Of a stretch of DNA of 64,000 nt, positions 53,906 to 64,000 are shown in pieces. The position numbers were made by a program, and so were the translations under genes. Source of the DNA: Dechloromonas sp. H13 (GTDB taxonomy: Bacteria > Pseudomonadota > Gammaproteobacteria > Burkholderiales > Rhodocyclaceae). The notes beneath the pieces were generated by a model. That model saw only the letters and a program-made list of their open reading frames with translations, made no database searches and was not told the origin of the DNA. Each line of letters opens with the position of its first letter. The first letter of the stretch is position 1. The stretch spans positions 496,001-560,000 of the forward strand of contig NZ_SSXX01000001.1 in NCBI RefSeq assembly GCF_009469615.1. The letters are read 5' to 3'.

Positions 53906-54237
53906 GGGGTGGGCGGTTCGCCGGCATCGGCCGGCATCAGCGTGGCGGCGCCGGTCGTTTCGTGCAGGCGCACCACGAGGGCGACGGCGAGCGCCGTCGC
54001 GGAGAAGGCGACGACGATGCCGGTGATGACCAGCGCCTGCGGTACCGGGTCGCCGCCCATGCCGAGTGCCGCGCCACGCCGGGCAACGACGCCGAAGATC
54101 AGGAAGACGCCGCTGCCGACCAGGTTGAAGGAAAGGATCTTGCGCAAGGGCTGCGGATTGACGATCAGGCCGTAGAGGCCGATCCCGACCAGCGCGGCGG
54201 CGCAGAGGCCGTAGAAGGTGGATTCCGCCACGCTCAC
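53902..54237 (-). CDS. mrpC: Na+/H+ antiporter subunit C (NuoK-like)
   Basis: A 111-residue, three-helix protein homologous to NuoK. It has GLYGLIVNPQPLRKILSFNLVGSGVFLIF and the conserved DPVPQALVITGIVVAFSATALAVAL. GTG 54237 overlaps the previous stop (TGA inside GTGA), which fixes the start. Confidence 0.92.
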   Translation of the reverse strand: MSVAESTFYGLCAAALVGIGLYGLIVNPQPLRKILSFNLVGSGVFLIFGVVARRGAALGMGGDPVPQALVITGIVVAFSATALAVALVVRLHETTGAATLMPADAGEPPTP

Positions 54238-55175
54238 GCCCCCCGTTCCGGCGGCCCGAGCACCAGCAGGCCGAGGGTCAGGGCGATGGAGAGCATCGAC
54301 GCTGCTTCGATGGCGATGATCAGCGGTTTGGCATGGCCCTCGGGGTAGGCGAGGAAGGCACCAGCCAGCGGCACGCCGGCGAAGCCGATCGCCAGGAAGA
54401 CGACGGTGCCGAGCACCAGCGCGCCGCGCAGCCAGCGCTGGCTGATCGGCGGCGCCTCGACCAGCCCGGCCATGATCGCCAGCAGCCACATCGCCGCCAG
54501 CAGGGTGCCGGCCTGGAACTTGCCGCCTGGCAGGTCGGCGCCGACCCACAGGACGTAGACCGCGACGACGATGCCGAGCGGCGGCAGCAGACGCGCCAGG
54601 TAGGCCAGCATTCCGTTCTCGTCGAGTTCGTAACGCGGCCCGGGACGCCCGCCCCAGAGCGGGTCCGGCGTCAGCGTCCACACCGCGATCAGGGCGAAGA
54701 CCAGGACCACCGCCTCGAGCAGCGTGTCGATCGCGCGGAAGGAGAGCAGCACGCCGGTCACCGCGTTGCCGAGGCTGGTGCTGGCAATGTTCGCCGCCAC
54801 CTGCGGCGCCAGCGTCGGCGCCGGTTCGGGCAGGGTCAGCACGACCAGCGCCAGCGCTGCGGTGACGCTGCCCGCCAGCACGGCCGCCAGCAACCGCGAC
54901 ACCCGGCCGGGCGTCTCGGCACGGGCGGCGGACTCGGACGAGCGCAGGCGAACCACCGCGCGAATCAGCAGGACGCTGGTCAGGCCGCCGCCAATCGCCG
55001 CCTCGGTGAGCGCGGCGTCGACCGCCGCCAGCCGCACCCAGGCGAGCGCCAGCAGCAGGCCGTAGGTGGCATAGCCGATGACGGCGGCGAACGAGTTGCG
55101 CACCGCCATCGTCCACACGGCGACCGCCAGGATCAGCACGATCAGGCTGCCGTCGAAAAGCAGCGCCATATTCAT
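54234..55175 (-). CDS. Fusion of MrpA C-terminal domains and MrpB
   Basis: A 313-residue membrane protein combining parts that are separate in canonical Mrp. The first part is a DUF4040-type segment (residues 1-75, ALTEAAIGGGLTSVLLIRAVV). Next is an MbhE-like segment, NAVTGVLLSFRAIDTLLEAVVL, normally at the end of MrpA. Last is an MrpB (MnhB) region with GADLPGGKFQAGTLLA. ATG 55175 overlaps mrpG (ATGA). The roughly 500-residue MrpA N-terminal antiporter module is absent here. Confidence 0.82.
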   Translation of the reverse strand: MNMALLFDGSLIVLILAVAVWTMAVRNSFAAVIGYATYGLLLALAWVRLAAVDAALTEAAIGGGLTSVLLIRAVVRLRSSESAARAETPGRVSRLLAAVLAGSVTAALALVVLTLPEPAPTLAPQVAANIASTSLGNAVTGVLLSFRAIDTLLEAVVLVFALIAVWTLTPDPLWGGRPGPRYELDENGMLAYLARLLPPLGIVVAVYVLWVGADLPGGKFQAGTLLAAMWLLAIMAGLVEAPPISQRWLRGALVLGTVVFLAIGFAGVPLAGAFLAYPEGHAKPLIIAIEAASMLSIALTLGLLVLGPPERGA

Positions 55176-55465
55176 ACCGGCGGCCCCGAACGGCGGACGG
55201 CGCGCGCGATCAGTTGCGACGCCGTCGCCCCGGCAAGCAGCACGAGCAGCCAGACGCAGATCAGCTTGAGGCCGGCCAGCGGGCTGCCGACGCGTGGCAG
55301 CAGGCCGAGCACGACCAGCCCCAGCCCGAGGTTGTCGGCCTTGGTCAGCGCATGCAGGCGGGTCAGTGTGTCGGGAAAACGCAGCAGCCCGACCGTGCCG
55401 GCGAGGAAGAAGAAGACGCCGGCCGTCACCGCGACGATGGTCCACAGGTCGAGCAGCAGGCTCAT
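55172..55465 (-). CDS. mrpG: Na+/H+ antiporter subunit G
   Basis: A 97-residue, three-helix MrpG with the signature GTVGLLRFPDTLTRLHALTKADNLG. It is needed for assembly of the Mrp complex. Coupled by 4-base overlaps to mrpF and the mrpA-B fusion gene. Confidence 0.93.
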   Translation of the reverse strand: MSLLLDLWTIVAVTAGVFFFLAGTVGLLRFPDTLTRLHALTKADNLGLGLVVLGLLPRVGSPLAGLKLICVWLLVLLAGATASQLIARAVRRSGPPV

Positions 55466-55752
55466 TCGCCCTCCTTCGACCCCGCAGCCGGCGGCGTGCC
55501 CAGGCGGCCGGCAGCGTACTTGACGAAGGCAATCGAGGCGAAGGCGGCGAGCAGCGCCAGCGTCAGCGCGGCATCAGCGATGGCCGGATCGGAAATCGTC
55601 GCGCCCAGCAGCAGCGCCGCGATGCCGCCGGTACCGAGCAGCTGCGCCGCCATCATGTACTCGGCGTCACCGTGGCCGCGCAGGAGACGGACCAGGCCGA
55701 GGGCCGTCGACAGGAGCACCAGGCAGGCGGCGGCGACAAGGAACTCAGCCAT
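55462..55752 (-). CDS. mrpF: Na+/H+ antiporter subunit F
   Basis: A 96-residue, three-helix MrpF with the DAALTLALLAAFASIAFVKYA block and a charged tail. The start is ATG 55752, which overlaps the mrpE stop by 8 bases. Confidence 0.9.
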   Translation of the reverse strand: MAEFLVAAACLVLLSTALGLVRLLRGHGDAEYMMAAQLLGTGGIAALLLGATISDPAIADAALTLALLAAFASIAFVKYAAGRLGTPPAAGSKEGE

Positions 55753-56233
55753 GCCCGGGCGCCCTCTCCAGCACGCGCGCCAGCGCCGCCTCCTCGGCCG
55801 CCAGCTGCGCGACGACGGGTTGCCCGACGTCGAGACAGTGGAAGACGATCCCGCCCTCGCTTTCGCCGCACGGCAGGGTACCGGGCAGCAGGCTGGCGAT
55901 GGTGGCGAAGGTGTTGCGCAGATGGCCCGGCGCGTGCGCGCTGGGAAAAACGACGAAACCGGGACGAAGGGGCAGGCGCGGATCGAAGGCGCGGCGCGCG
56001 ACATCCCAGCCGGCCAGCAGCGACTGCCACAGGAAGCGCGGCAGCAGCGCCACCAGCGGCCACAGGCGCACCCGCTGCGGCCCGGGCGGCAACAGGTGCA
56101 GGCTCGTCCACGTGGCGCCGACCGTGGTCACCAGACCGACCGCCAGCGAAGACCAGGAGATGCCGATAAGGGCGCTCCAGAACAGCAGAAAAAGCGCCCC
56201 GCGCACCAGCGCGGCGGTGAACAGCGGGCTCAC
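55745..56233 (-). CDS. mrpE: Na+/H+ antiporter subunit E
   Basis: A 162-residue MrpE with two N-terminal hydrophobic helices and a soluble domain containing LLPRFLWQSLLAGWDVARRAFDPRLPLRPG and HCLDVG. Its ATG at 56233 overlaps the RND pump stop (ATGA), so it is translationally coupled to an efflux gene, an unusual arrangement. Confidence 0.9.
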   Translation of the reverse strand: MSPLFTAALVRGALFLLFWSALIGISWSSLAVGLVTTVGATWTSLHLLPPGPQRVRLWPLVALLPRFLWQSLLAGWDVARRAFDPRLPLRPGFVVFPSAHAPGHLRNTFATIASLLPGTLPCGESEGGIVFHCLDVGQPVVAQLAAEEAALARVLERAPGHG

Positions 56234-59200
56234 TGCGCCGCCACCGCCCCTGCCGACGATTTGCCGCCGAATACCGTCACGTAAAGCGCTGGCAGGAAGA
56301 TCAGCGTCAGCAACGTCGCCACCAGCAGACCGCCCATGATGGCGAAGGCCATCGGCCCCCAGAACACGGTTGGCGCGATCGGGATCAGGCCGAGCACGGT
56401 CGAGATCGCCGTCAGGACCATCGGCCGCAACCGCGAGGTCGCCGAGGCGAGGACCGCCTCGAGAACGTTCCGGCCTTCCGCGCGGTCGGTCTCGATCTGC
56501 ACGATCAGGATCACCGTGTTCTTGGCGATCATGCCGATCAGCGCAAGGATGCCGAGAATGGCCACGAAACCGAGTGGCCGGTTGAACAGCAGCAGCGAGA
56601 GGACGACGCCGATCAAGCCGAGCGGCAGCACGGCGACCACGATCGCGAGGCGGCGGAAGCTCCCCAGCATCACCATCATCGTTGTCAGCATCAGCACGAT
56701 CATCAGGGGCACAACCGCGAACACCGATGCTCTCGAGATGGCGCTTTCCTCATAGATCCCGCCGGTTTCGATCTTGTACTGCGCGGGGAGCCGGGCGTTC
56801 AATTCGGCAATCTTCGGCGCCAGCGCGCCGACGACCGTATCGGGCAGGACGCTGTGGTCGACATCGGCACGCACGGTAAGGGTAGGCAACCGATTGCGAC
56901 GCCAGACGAGCGGGAATTCCTGCTCCTCGACCACCGTCGCAAACTGGCTCAAGGGCACCATGCGCCCGCTTGATGTCGGCACCTGCAGCGAAGCGAGACT
57001 CCCGAACGAGGCTCGCTCTTCGTCAACCGCGCGCGCCACGACATTGACCAGGTAGATATCATCGCGCACCTGCGTGACCGTCGAGCCGGTCACTTTGGCG
57101 TTGAGCACGGTGGCCAGCGCCGCGGAGCTGATGCCAAGCTGCCGCGCCTGATCCTGATTGACGCGGACGCGCATTTGCCGGGCCGGCTCCATCCAGTCGT
57201 AGTTGATGTAGCGGGTGCGTGTGTCTGAACCCATCACCTGAGCCAGTTCGAGCGCGATTCTGCGCACCTCGTCCTTGTCCGGGCCGGTCACCCGGTACTG
57301 CAGCGGCCAGCCAACCGGTGGCCCCAGTTCGAGTGGCGAGACGCGCGCGACGACTTCCGGGAACTCCTCGGCGAGCACTTTCTCCAGCTTGGCCTGCACC
57401 CGCTCGCGCGCTTCGAGATCCTTGGTGACGATCACGAACTGGGCGAAGAACGGGTTGGGCAGCTGCACATCGAGCGTCAGGATGAAACGTATCGCGCCGC
57501 GGCCGACATAGGTGCTGTAGTGGTCGATGTCGGGATCGTCCTTGAGGAGCGCTTCGAGGCGCAGGGCCTGCGCCTCGGTGGCGTAGATCGAGGCGTTCTG
57601 CCGCAGCGTCATGCTCACGGTCAATTCGCTGCGGTCGGAGGCCGGAAAGAACTGCTGCGGTACATAGCGCAGCAAAAACATGGCGGCAACGAAAGCGGCC
57701 AGCGTCAGGGCGATGGTTAGCCATCTGGCACGGATCGCGCCTTGCAGGAAGGTGCTGTAGACAGCGACCATCTTGCTCGGCTTGGGCTCCGCTTCGACCT
57801 TGGGCGGCTTCAGGACGGCCTTGCCGAGCAGCGGTCCGAAAACCACCGCGACCAGCCACGACGCGATCAGCGAAATGGCCACCACCGAAAAGATGTCGAA
57901 GGTGTATTCTCCGGCGTTGCTTTTCGCGAAGCCGATCGGCACGAAGCTCGCGATCGTGACCAGCGCGCCGATCAGCATCGGCGCCGCCAGCGTGCGATAG
58001 GCGAAGGTAGCCGCTTCATCCATGCTGTCGCCGGCGCCGAGGCGGCGGAGCATGGCATCGACGGTCGTCATCGCATCGTCGACCAAAAGCCCCAGCGCGA
58101 TGATCAGCGCGCCGAGCGAGATGCGGTGGAGGTCGATGTTGGCGATGTTCATCACGGCGAACACCACCGCCAGCGTCAGCGGAATGGCCAGCGCGACGAC
58201 GGCGCCTGGGCGTCCGCCAAGGCTCACGAAGCTGCAGACAAGGATGATGATGATCGCCTGCCAGAGCGAGGTCATGAAGTCGTTGATCGCGACGTCGACA
58301 CTGACGGCCTGATCCGCGACCAGCGTCGGCTCGATGCCGTGCGGCAGGTTGGCGCTGATGTCCGCCATTTCGCTGCGGACGTTGCGACCCAGCGCCAGAA
58401 TGTCGCCGGCATCGCGCATGGCGATGGCGAGGCCGATCGCGGGCTTGCCATTGACACGGAACATCGGCTGCGGCGGATCGGAAAAACCGCGCCGCACCGT
58501 GGCAATGTCGCCAAGCCGGAAGATGCGGTCGCCGGCAACGAGATTGACGGACTCGATGTCGCGTTCCGAATCGAAGGAACCGCTGACGCGCAGGAACACA
58601 CGCTCCTGCCCAGTCTGGATGGTGCCCGCCGGCCGCACCAGATTCTGCGCCTGCAGCGACGCGAGAATGGTCGGGTAGTCGAGGCGCAGGGCAGCCAGGC
58701 GCTCGGTGGAGAACTCGATGAAGATTCGCTCCTCCTGCGCCCCGAGCACTTCGATTTTCGACACATCGGGGACGTGCAGCAGGCGCGAACGCGCCGCTTC
58801 GACATAATCGCGCAGCTCGCGGAAGCTGAAGCCGTCGGCGGTAAAGGCATAGATGATGCCGAAGGTGCTGCCGAAGTCGTCGTTGAAACCCGGCCCGATG
58901 ACACCGGCCGGCAGCGAGCCGCGCATGTCGCCGATATTCTTGCGCACCTGATACCAGATGTCGGGCACCTTGTGCGGCGGCGTCGACTGCTTCAGATCGA
59001 CAAAGATCGTTGTCTGGCCGGCCGTAGTGTAGCTGCGCACCCGGTTGAGATAGTCGGTTTCCTGAATCGTTCGCTCAAGACGTTCGGTGACCTGATTCAG
59101 GGTTTCCTCGACCGTCGCGCCCGGCCAGGCGGCACTGACCACCATGGTCCGGAAGGTGAAGGCAGGGTCCTCGCCACGTCCGAGACGCTGGAAGGAGAAC

Positions 59201-59286
59201 GTCCCGGCGACCACCGCGACGATCATCAGGAAGATGACCAGCGAGCGGTTGGCGAGCGCCCATTCCGAGAGATTCGGGCCAATCAT
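56230..59286 (-). CDS. RND-family efflux transporter
   Basis: A 1018-residue inner-membrane RND pump with twelve expected transmembrane helices and two large periplasmic loops. The proton-relay motif GLLVDDAMTTVDAM in TM4 has the Asp-Asp pair. The N-terminus ANRSLVIFLMIVAVVAGTFSF and the late IGMIAKNTVILIVQIETDRAEGRN are typical of the AcrB/MexF-like group; the substrate is unknown. It is coupled at both ends: 4 bases with the adaptor gene and 4 with mrpE. No outer-membrane factor gene lies nearby. Confidence 0.95.
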   Translation of the reverse strand: MIGPNLSEWALANRSLVIFLMIVAVVAGTFSFQRLGRGEDPAFTFRTMVVSAAWPGATVEETLNQVTERLERTIQETDYLNRVRSYTTAGQTTIFVDLKQSTPPHKVPDIWYQVRKNIGDMRGSLPAGVIGPGFNDDFGSTFGIIYAFTADGFSFRELRDYVEAARSRLLHVPDVSKIEVLGAQEERIFIEFSTERLAALRLDYPTILASLQAQNLVRPAGTIQTGQERVFLRVSGSFDSERDIESVNLVAGDRIFRLGDIATVRRGFSDPPQPMFRVNGKPAIGLAIAMRDAGDILALGRNVRSEMADISANLPHGIEPTLVADQAVSVDVAINDFMTSLWQAIIIILVCSFVSLGGRPGAVVALAIPLTLAVVFAVMNIANIDLHRISLGALIIALGLLVDDAMTTVDAMLRRLGAGDSMDEAATFAYRTLAAPMLIGALVTIASFVPIGFAKSNAGEYTFDIFSVVAISLIASWLVAVVFGPLLGKAVLKPPKVEAEPKPSKMVAVYSTFLQGAIRARWLTIALTLAAFVAAMFLLRYVPQQFFPASDRSELTVSMTLRQNASIYATEAQALRLEALLKDDPDIDHYSTYVGRGAIRFILTLDVQLPNPFFAQFVIVTKDLEARERVQAKLEKVLAEEFPEVVARVSPLELGPPVGWPLQYRVTGPDKDEVRRIALELAQVMGSDTRTRYINYDWMEPARQMRVRVNQDQARQLGISSAALATVLNAKVTGSTVTQVRDDIYLVNVVARAVDEERASFGSLASLQVPTSSGRMVPLSQFATVVEEQEFPLVWRRNRLPTLTVRADVDHSVLPDTVVGALAPKIAELNARLPAQYKIETGGIYEESAISRASVFAVVPLMIVLMLTTMMVMLGSFRRLAIVVAVLPLGLIGVVLSLLLFNRPLGFVAILGILALIGMIAKNTVILIVQIETDRAEGRNVLEAVLASATSRLRPMVLTAISTVLGLIPIAPTVFWGPMAFAIMGGLLVATLLTLIFLPALYVTVFGGKSSAGAVAAQ

Positions 59287-60386
59287 GGCTGCGACCCGAG
59301 CAGGCGGACCTTCTGACCCGGGCGCAAGGCCTGCACGCCCGCGGCGACGACGATCTCACCCGGGTTCAGGCCTGCCGCCACCCTGACGTTCTCCGGGTCC
59401 GAAGCCTGCACTTCGATCGTGCGCAACGAAACCGTCAAGGCCTGCGGGTCGACGACCCACACCGCCGAGCGGCCTTCGGCGCGGACCAGCGCCGACGCAG
59501 GAATCTCGATCCCCTGCGGAGCACCGAGCGGCATGCGGCCGGTCACGGTAGTTCCCAGTCGCATTGCGGCCGGCGGGTCGATCAGTCCGACGCGGACCGC
59601 GAAGGTTCCGGTCACCGGATCGGCGCGCGGCGAAACCTCGCGCACCCGCCCCTTGGCCGTCACCGCGGGATCGGTTGCCAGGGTTACGGTGATTTCCGGA
59701 TTGGCCGGCGCAGTGTCCTTGATCCGCGCGGACACGTCAAAAACGGCATCGCGACCATCCTTGCGCGCCACCTGAACAACCATGCGCCCCCCCTGGACAA
59801 CCTCGCCGGGTTCGGCGCCAACCGCCGTCACCACACCGCCGGCATCGGCCAGCAGTCGCGTGTAACCGAGGCGGTTGCGGGCGATGCCGACCTGCGCCTG
59901 GGCCGCATCGACCTGCGCCTGGGCGCTGTTCGCGACCTGCGTGATCCGATCGAACGCTGCCTTGGAGATGAAGTTCTGGGCCAGAAGCGAACGGTTGCGT
60001 TCTTCGTTGGCGCGCGCCTCGATGAGTTGTCCGCGGGCACCCTGCAGGGTGGCTTCCGCCGCACGCAGACCGTCTTCCTCGTTTTCCGGATTTAGTCGCG
60101 CGATTTCCTGGCCGGCGGTGACCGTGTCGCCGACATTCACCGCCCGGCTGATCATGCGCCCGTCGATGCGAAACGCCAGATTGACTTCCGATTCCGCCTG
60201 CACCCTGCCGGTGAGCGACACCGAATCGCCACCGTTCCCTGACTGGATGGTGACCACCCGCACCGGACGGATTTCCGGGGCAGCGACCTCCTCGGCCGGC
60301 TGGCAGGCAGCAAGGAGGATCAGCGCCGAACCGGCGAGCAGCAAATCGAAGGTCCGCGACACGCGAGTTTGGTCAGTCAATGACAT
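59283..60386 (-). CDS. RND periplasmic adaptor lipoprotein
   Basis: A 367-residue membrane-fusion protein with lipobox LLAAC (Cys28). Next come a beta-barrel/lipoyl start (GRVQAESEVNLAFRIDGRM), a helical hairpin (about 100-170, Ala/Gln/Arg rich), the second lipoyl half (ADAGGVVTAVGAEPGEVVQGG) and a C-terminal barrel. It links the RND pump to an outer-membrane channel. It is first in the nine-gene operon; GGGATGA lies before ATG 60386. Gap 60387-60530 separates it from glgB; nothing else is recognised there. Confidence 0.94.
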   Translation of the reverse strand: MSLTDQTRVSRTFDLLLAGSALILLAACQPAEEVAAPEIRPVRVVTIQSGNGGDSVSLTGRVQAESEVNLAFRIDGRMISRAVNVGDTVTAGQEIARLNPENEEDGLRAAEATLQGARGQLIEARANEERNRSLLAQNFISKAAFDRITQVANSAQAQVDAAQAQVGIARNRLGYTRLLADAGGVVTAVGAEPGEVVQGGRMVVQVARKDGRDAVFDVSARIKDTAPANPEITVTLATDPAVTAKGRVREVSPRADPVTGTFAVRVGLIDPPAAMRLGTTVTGRMPLGAPQGIEIPASALVRAEGRSAVWVVDPQALTVSLRTIEVQASDPENVRVAAGLNPGEIVVAAGVQALRPGQKVRLLGSQP

Positions 60387-60530
60387 AGATCATCCCAATG
60401 AAAATCCGGAAACAGCAGGCAGTCTAGCACAGGGGTATTGCTGCAACATTATGTCTGTGTCGTGAAACCCGCACCGGCCGTGACTCCGGAGCGTTGTGCG
60501 GAGCAGCATCAACCGCAACCGGCGGCCGGG

Positions 60531-62396
<1,866 letters not shown>

Positions 62397-62452
62397 TTGC
62401 TCCCCCTATCGCAGTATCATAAGACTTAAAACAGTGGACAGGGAGATCCGCC

Positions 62453-63772
62453 ATGCCGAACAGCACCCAATGCCCGCATCAGGCCTACTGCGAGATGCGC
62501 GACCAGACGGACATGCGCTTCATCAGCCACCTGACGCGCAACACCTTCGCCATCATCCTCGCCGGCGGCCGCGGCAGCCGGCTGAAGCAGCTGACCGACT
62601 TCCGCTCGAAGCCGGCGGTGCCCTTCGGCGGCAAGTTCCGCATCCTCGACTTCACCCTCTCCAACTGCGTCAATTCCGGCATCCGCAAGATCGGCGTCGC
62701 CACGCAATACAAGGCGCACAGCCTGATCCGCCACATCCAGCGCGGCTGGAGCTTCCTCGACGGGCGGTTCGACGAGTTCATCCAGCTCCTGCCGGCGCAG
62801 CAGCAGATCGACGAGACGCAGTGGTACCAGGGCACCGCCGATGCGGTGTTCCAGAACATGCACTTCCTGCGCCGCTACAACCCGGAGCACGTGCTGATCG
62901 TCGCCGGCGACCACATTTACAAGATGGACTACGGCCGCATGCTGGCCTTCCACGCCAAGCACCAGGCCGACATGACGGTCGCCTGCATCGACGTGCCGCT
63001 CGCCGAGGCGCGGGACTTCGGGGTGATGGGCGTCGACGAGAACGACCGCGTCGTCGATTTCGTCGAGAAGCCGCAGCATCCACCGCACATTCCCGGCTAC
63101 CCCGAGCGTGCGCTGGCCTCGATGGGCATCTACATCTTCAACGCCAAGTTCCTCTTCGAGCAGTTGCAGCGCGATGCCCTGACCCAGGGCTCGAGCCGCG
63201 ACTTCGGCAAGGACATCATTCCCTACATCGTCGACCGCTACCGCGTCTTCGCCCACCGTTTTGGCGAATCCTGCGTCGGCAGCGACCATCACAGGCCGTA
63301 CTGGCGCGACGTCGGCACCATCGACGCCTACTGGGAGGCGAACATGGAGATGACCAAGGTGACGCCGGAACTCAACCTCTACGACAAGGACTGGCCGATC
63401 TGGACCTACCAGGAACAGTTGCCGCCCGCCAAGTTCGTCTTCGACGACGACGACCGGCGCGGCACCGCCGTCGATTCGCTGATCTCCGGCGGCTGCATCA
63501 TCTCGGGCGCCGCGGTCAAGCGTTCGCTGCTCTTCTCCAGCGTCCATGTCCATAGCTAGGCGCAGGTCGAGGACTCGGTCATCCTGCCCGGCGTCGAGAT
63601 CGGCCGCCACGCGGTGCTCAAGCGCTGCGTCATCGACAAGCGCTGCCGCATCCCGCCCGGCATGGTCATCGGCGAAGACCCGGTCGAGGACCGCAAGCGC
63701 TTCTTCGTCAGCCCCAAGGGGGTGACCCTGGTCACCGCCGAAATGCTCGGCCAGGGCGCCAACCACCTCTAG
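62453..63772 (+). pseudogene. glgC: ADP-glucose pyrophosphorylase, interrupted by an in-frame TAG
   Basis: GlgC makes ADP-glucose, the committed step of glycogen synthesis. The first 368 codons encode the nucleotidyltransferase domain: [38 protein letters not shown] and FVEKP. Codon 369 is TAG (63557-63559), where relatives have an aromatic residue (Phe in E. coli). The same frame then continues intact through the C-terminal beta-helix (AQVEDSVILPGVEIGR; KRCVIDKRC; PPGMVIGE) to TAG at 63770-63772. A single TAC-to-TAG change explains it. The product may be a 368-residue truncated protein, or full-length if suppressed, or the base may be an assembly error. GGGAGA precedes ATG 62453. Confidence 0.88.
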
Positions 63773-63775
63773 GCC

Positions 63776-64000
63776 ATGGCTGACCTCGCCTTCCTCTGGC
63801 ACATGCACCAGCCGGACTACCGGCACCCGGAAAGCGGCCATTTCGTCCTGCCCTGGGTGCTGTTACACGCCATCAAGGATTATTCCGACATGGCCAGCCA
63901 CCTCGAGCGCCATCCCGGCGTCCGGTGCACGGTCAACTTCGTGCCGGTGCTGCTCGACCAGATCGAGGATTATTGCGACCAACTGGCCACCCGGCAGTGG
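63776..64000 (+). CDS. GH57 glycoside hydrolase (5' part only)
   Basis: The first 75 residues of a glycoside hydrolase family 57 enzyme: ADLAFLWHMHQPDY carries the family's first conserved His-rich region, followed by LPWVLLHAIKDYSDMASHLERHPGV. GH57 contains alpha-amylases, glucanotransferases and branching enzymes. It starts 3 bases after the glgC terminal stop, so it is likely in the same glycogen operon. The rest lies beyond the window. Confidence 0.85.
   Translation, partial: MADLAFLWHMHQPDYRHPESGHFVLPWVLLHAIKDYSDMASHLERHPGVRCTVNFVPVLLDQIEDYCDQLATRQW

Noticed and set aside
62426..63841. A 471-codon minus-strand frame opposite glgC
   Set aside because: Its translation is Val/Asp/Ala/His-rich without motifs, and glgC on the plus strand is clearly recognised; it is a shadow frame.

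Overview
The window is a GC-rich, densely packed chromosomal segment of a Gram-negative bacterium. Gene content and order point to a betaproteobacterium, most likely Rhodocyclales (Dechloromonas/Azonexus-like). This is an inference from family resemblance and synteny (mlaFEDACB next to ibaG-murA; an MSHA-like pilus cluster; secB-gpsA; glyA-nrdR-ribD; TRAP transport; glgB/glgC). No database search was run. There are no tRNAs, rRNAs, insertion sequences or CRISPR arrays, and no gene-free stretch longer than about 160 bases.

Layout. 1-6349 (-): the outer-membrane lipid transport operon mlaF-E-D-A-C-B, a two-gene ABC exporter, ibaG, and the start of murA. 6460-21198 (+): a sigma-54 response regulator followed by a type IV pilus (MSHA-like) assembly operon: ExeA-type ATPase, secretin, TPR protein, MshE/MshG motor and platform, a PilM-PilN-like fusion, PilO-like and small periplasmic proteins, and two prepilin-like proteins, one 872 residues long. 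21202-24137 (-): thiol/sulfur and envelope genes (ArsR-type regulator, rhodanese, glutaredoxin, secB, SH3 protein, gpsA). 24292-28398 (+): EnvC-like activator, CtpA protease, a small conserved protein, MoeB/ThiF. 28313-31806 (-): ribD, nrdR, glyA and a phosphatase. 31910-35747: TRAP transporter genes with dps between the permease and binding-protein genes. 35847-44412: pmbA, darP, mog, a PilZ-like protein, a DUF4239-type membrane protein, thyA, glk and an anchored hydrolase. 44479-50578 (-): GntP permease, patatin, small envelope proteins, ceramidase-like protein, META-domain protein, a lipoprotein and an amino-acid binding protein. 50739-60386 (-): nine overlapping genes joining an RND efflux pump and its adaptor to an Mrp-type cation/proton antiporter. 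60531-64000: divergent glycogen genes glgB and glgC plus the start of a GH57 enzyme.

Most notable: (a) the RND-Mrp operon, in which every junction overlaps by 4-8 bases; (b) glgC is cut at codon 369 by an in-frame TAG, while the rest of the enzyme continues in the same frame; (c) the pilus operon carries a giant Ala/Thr-rich prepilin-like protein and a GspL-like fusion; (d) an ArsR-type regulator with three cysteines heads a rhodanese/glutaredoxin run and has a 15-bp palindrome over its own -10 box; (e) MlaA lacks a lipobox cysteine.
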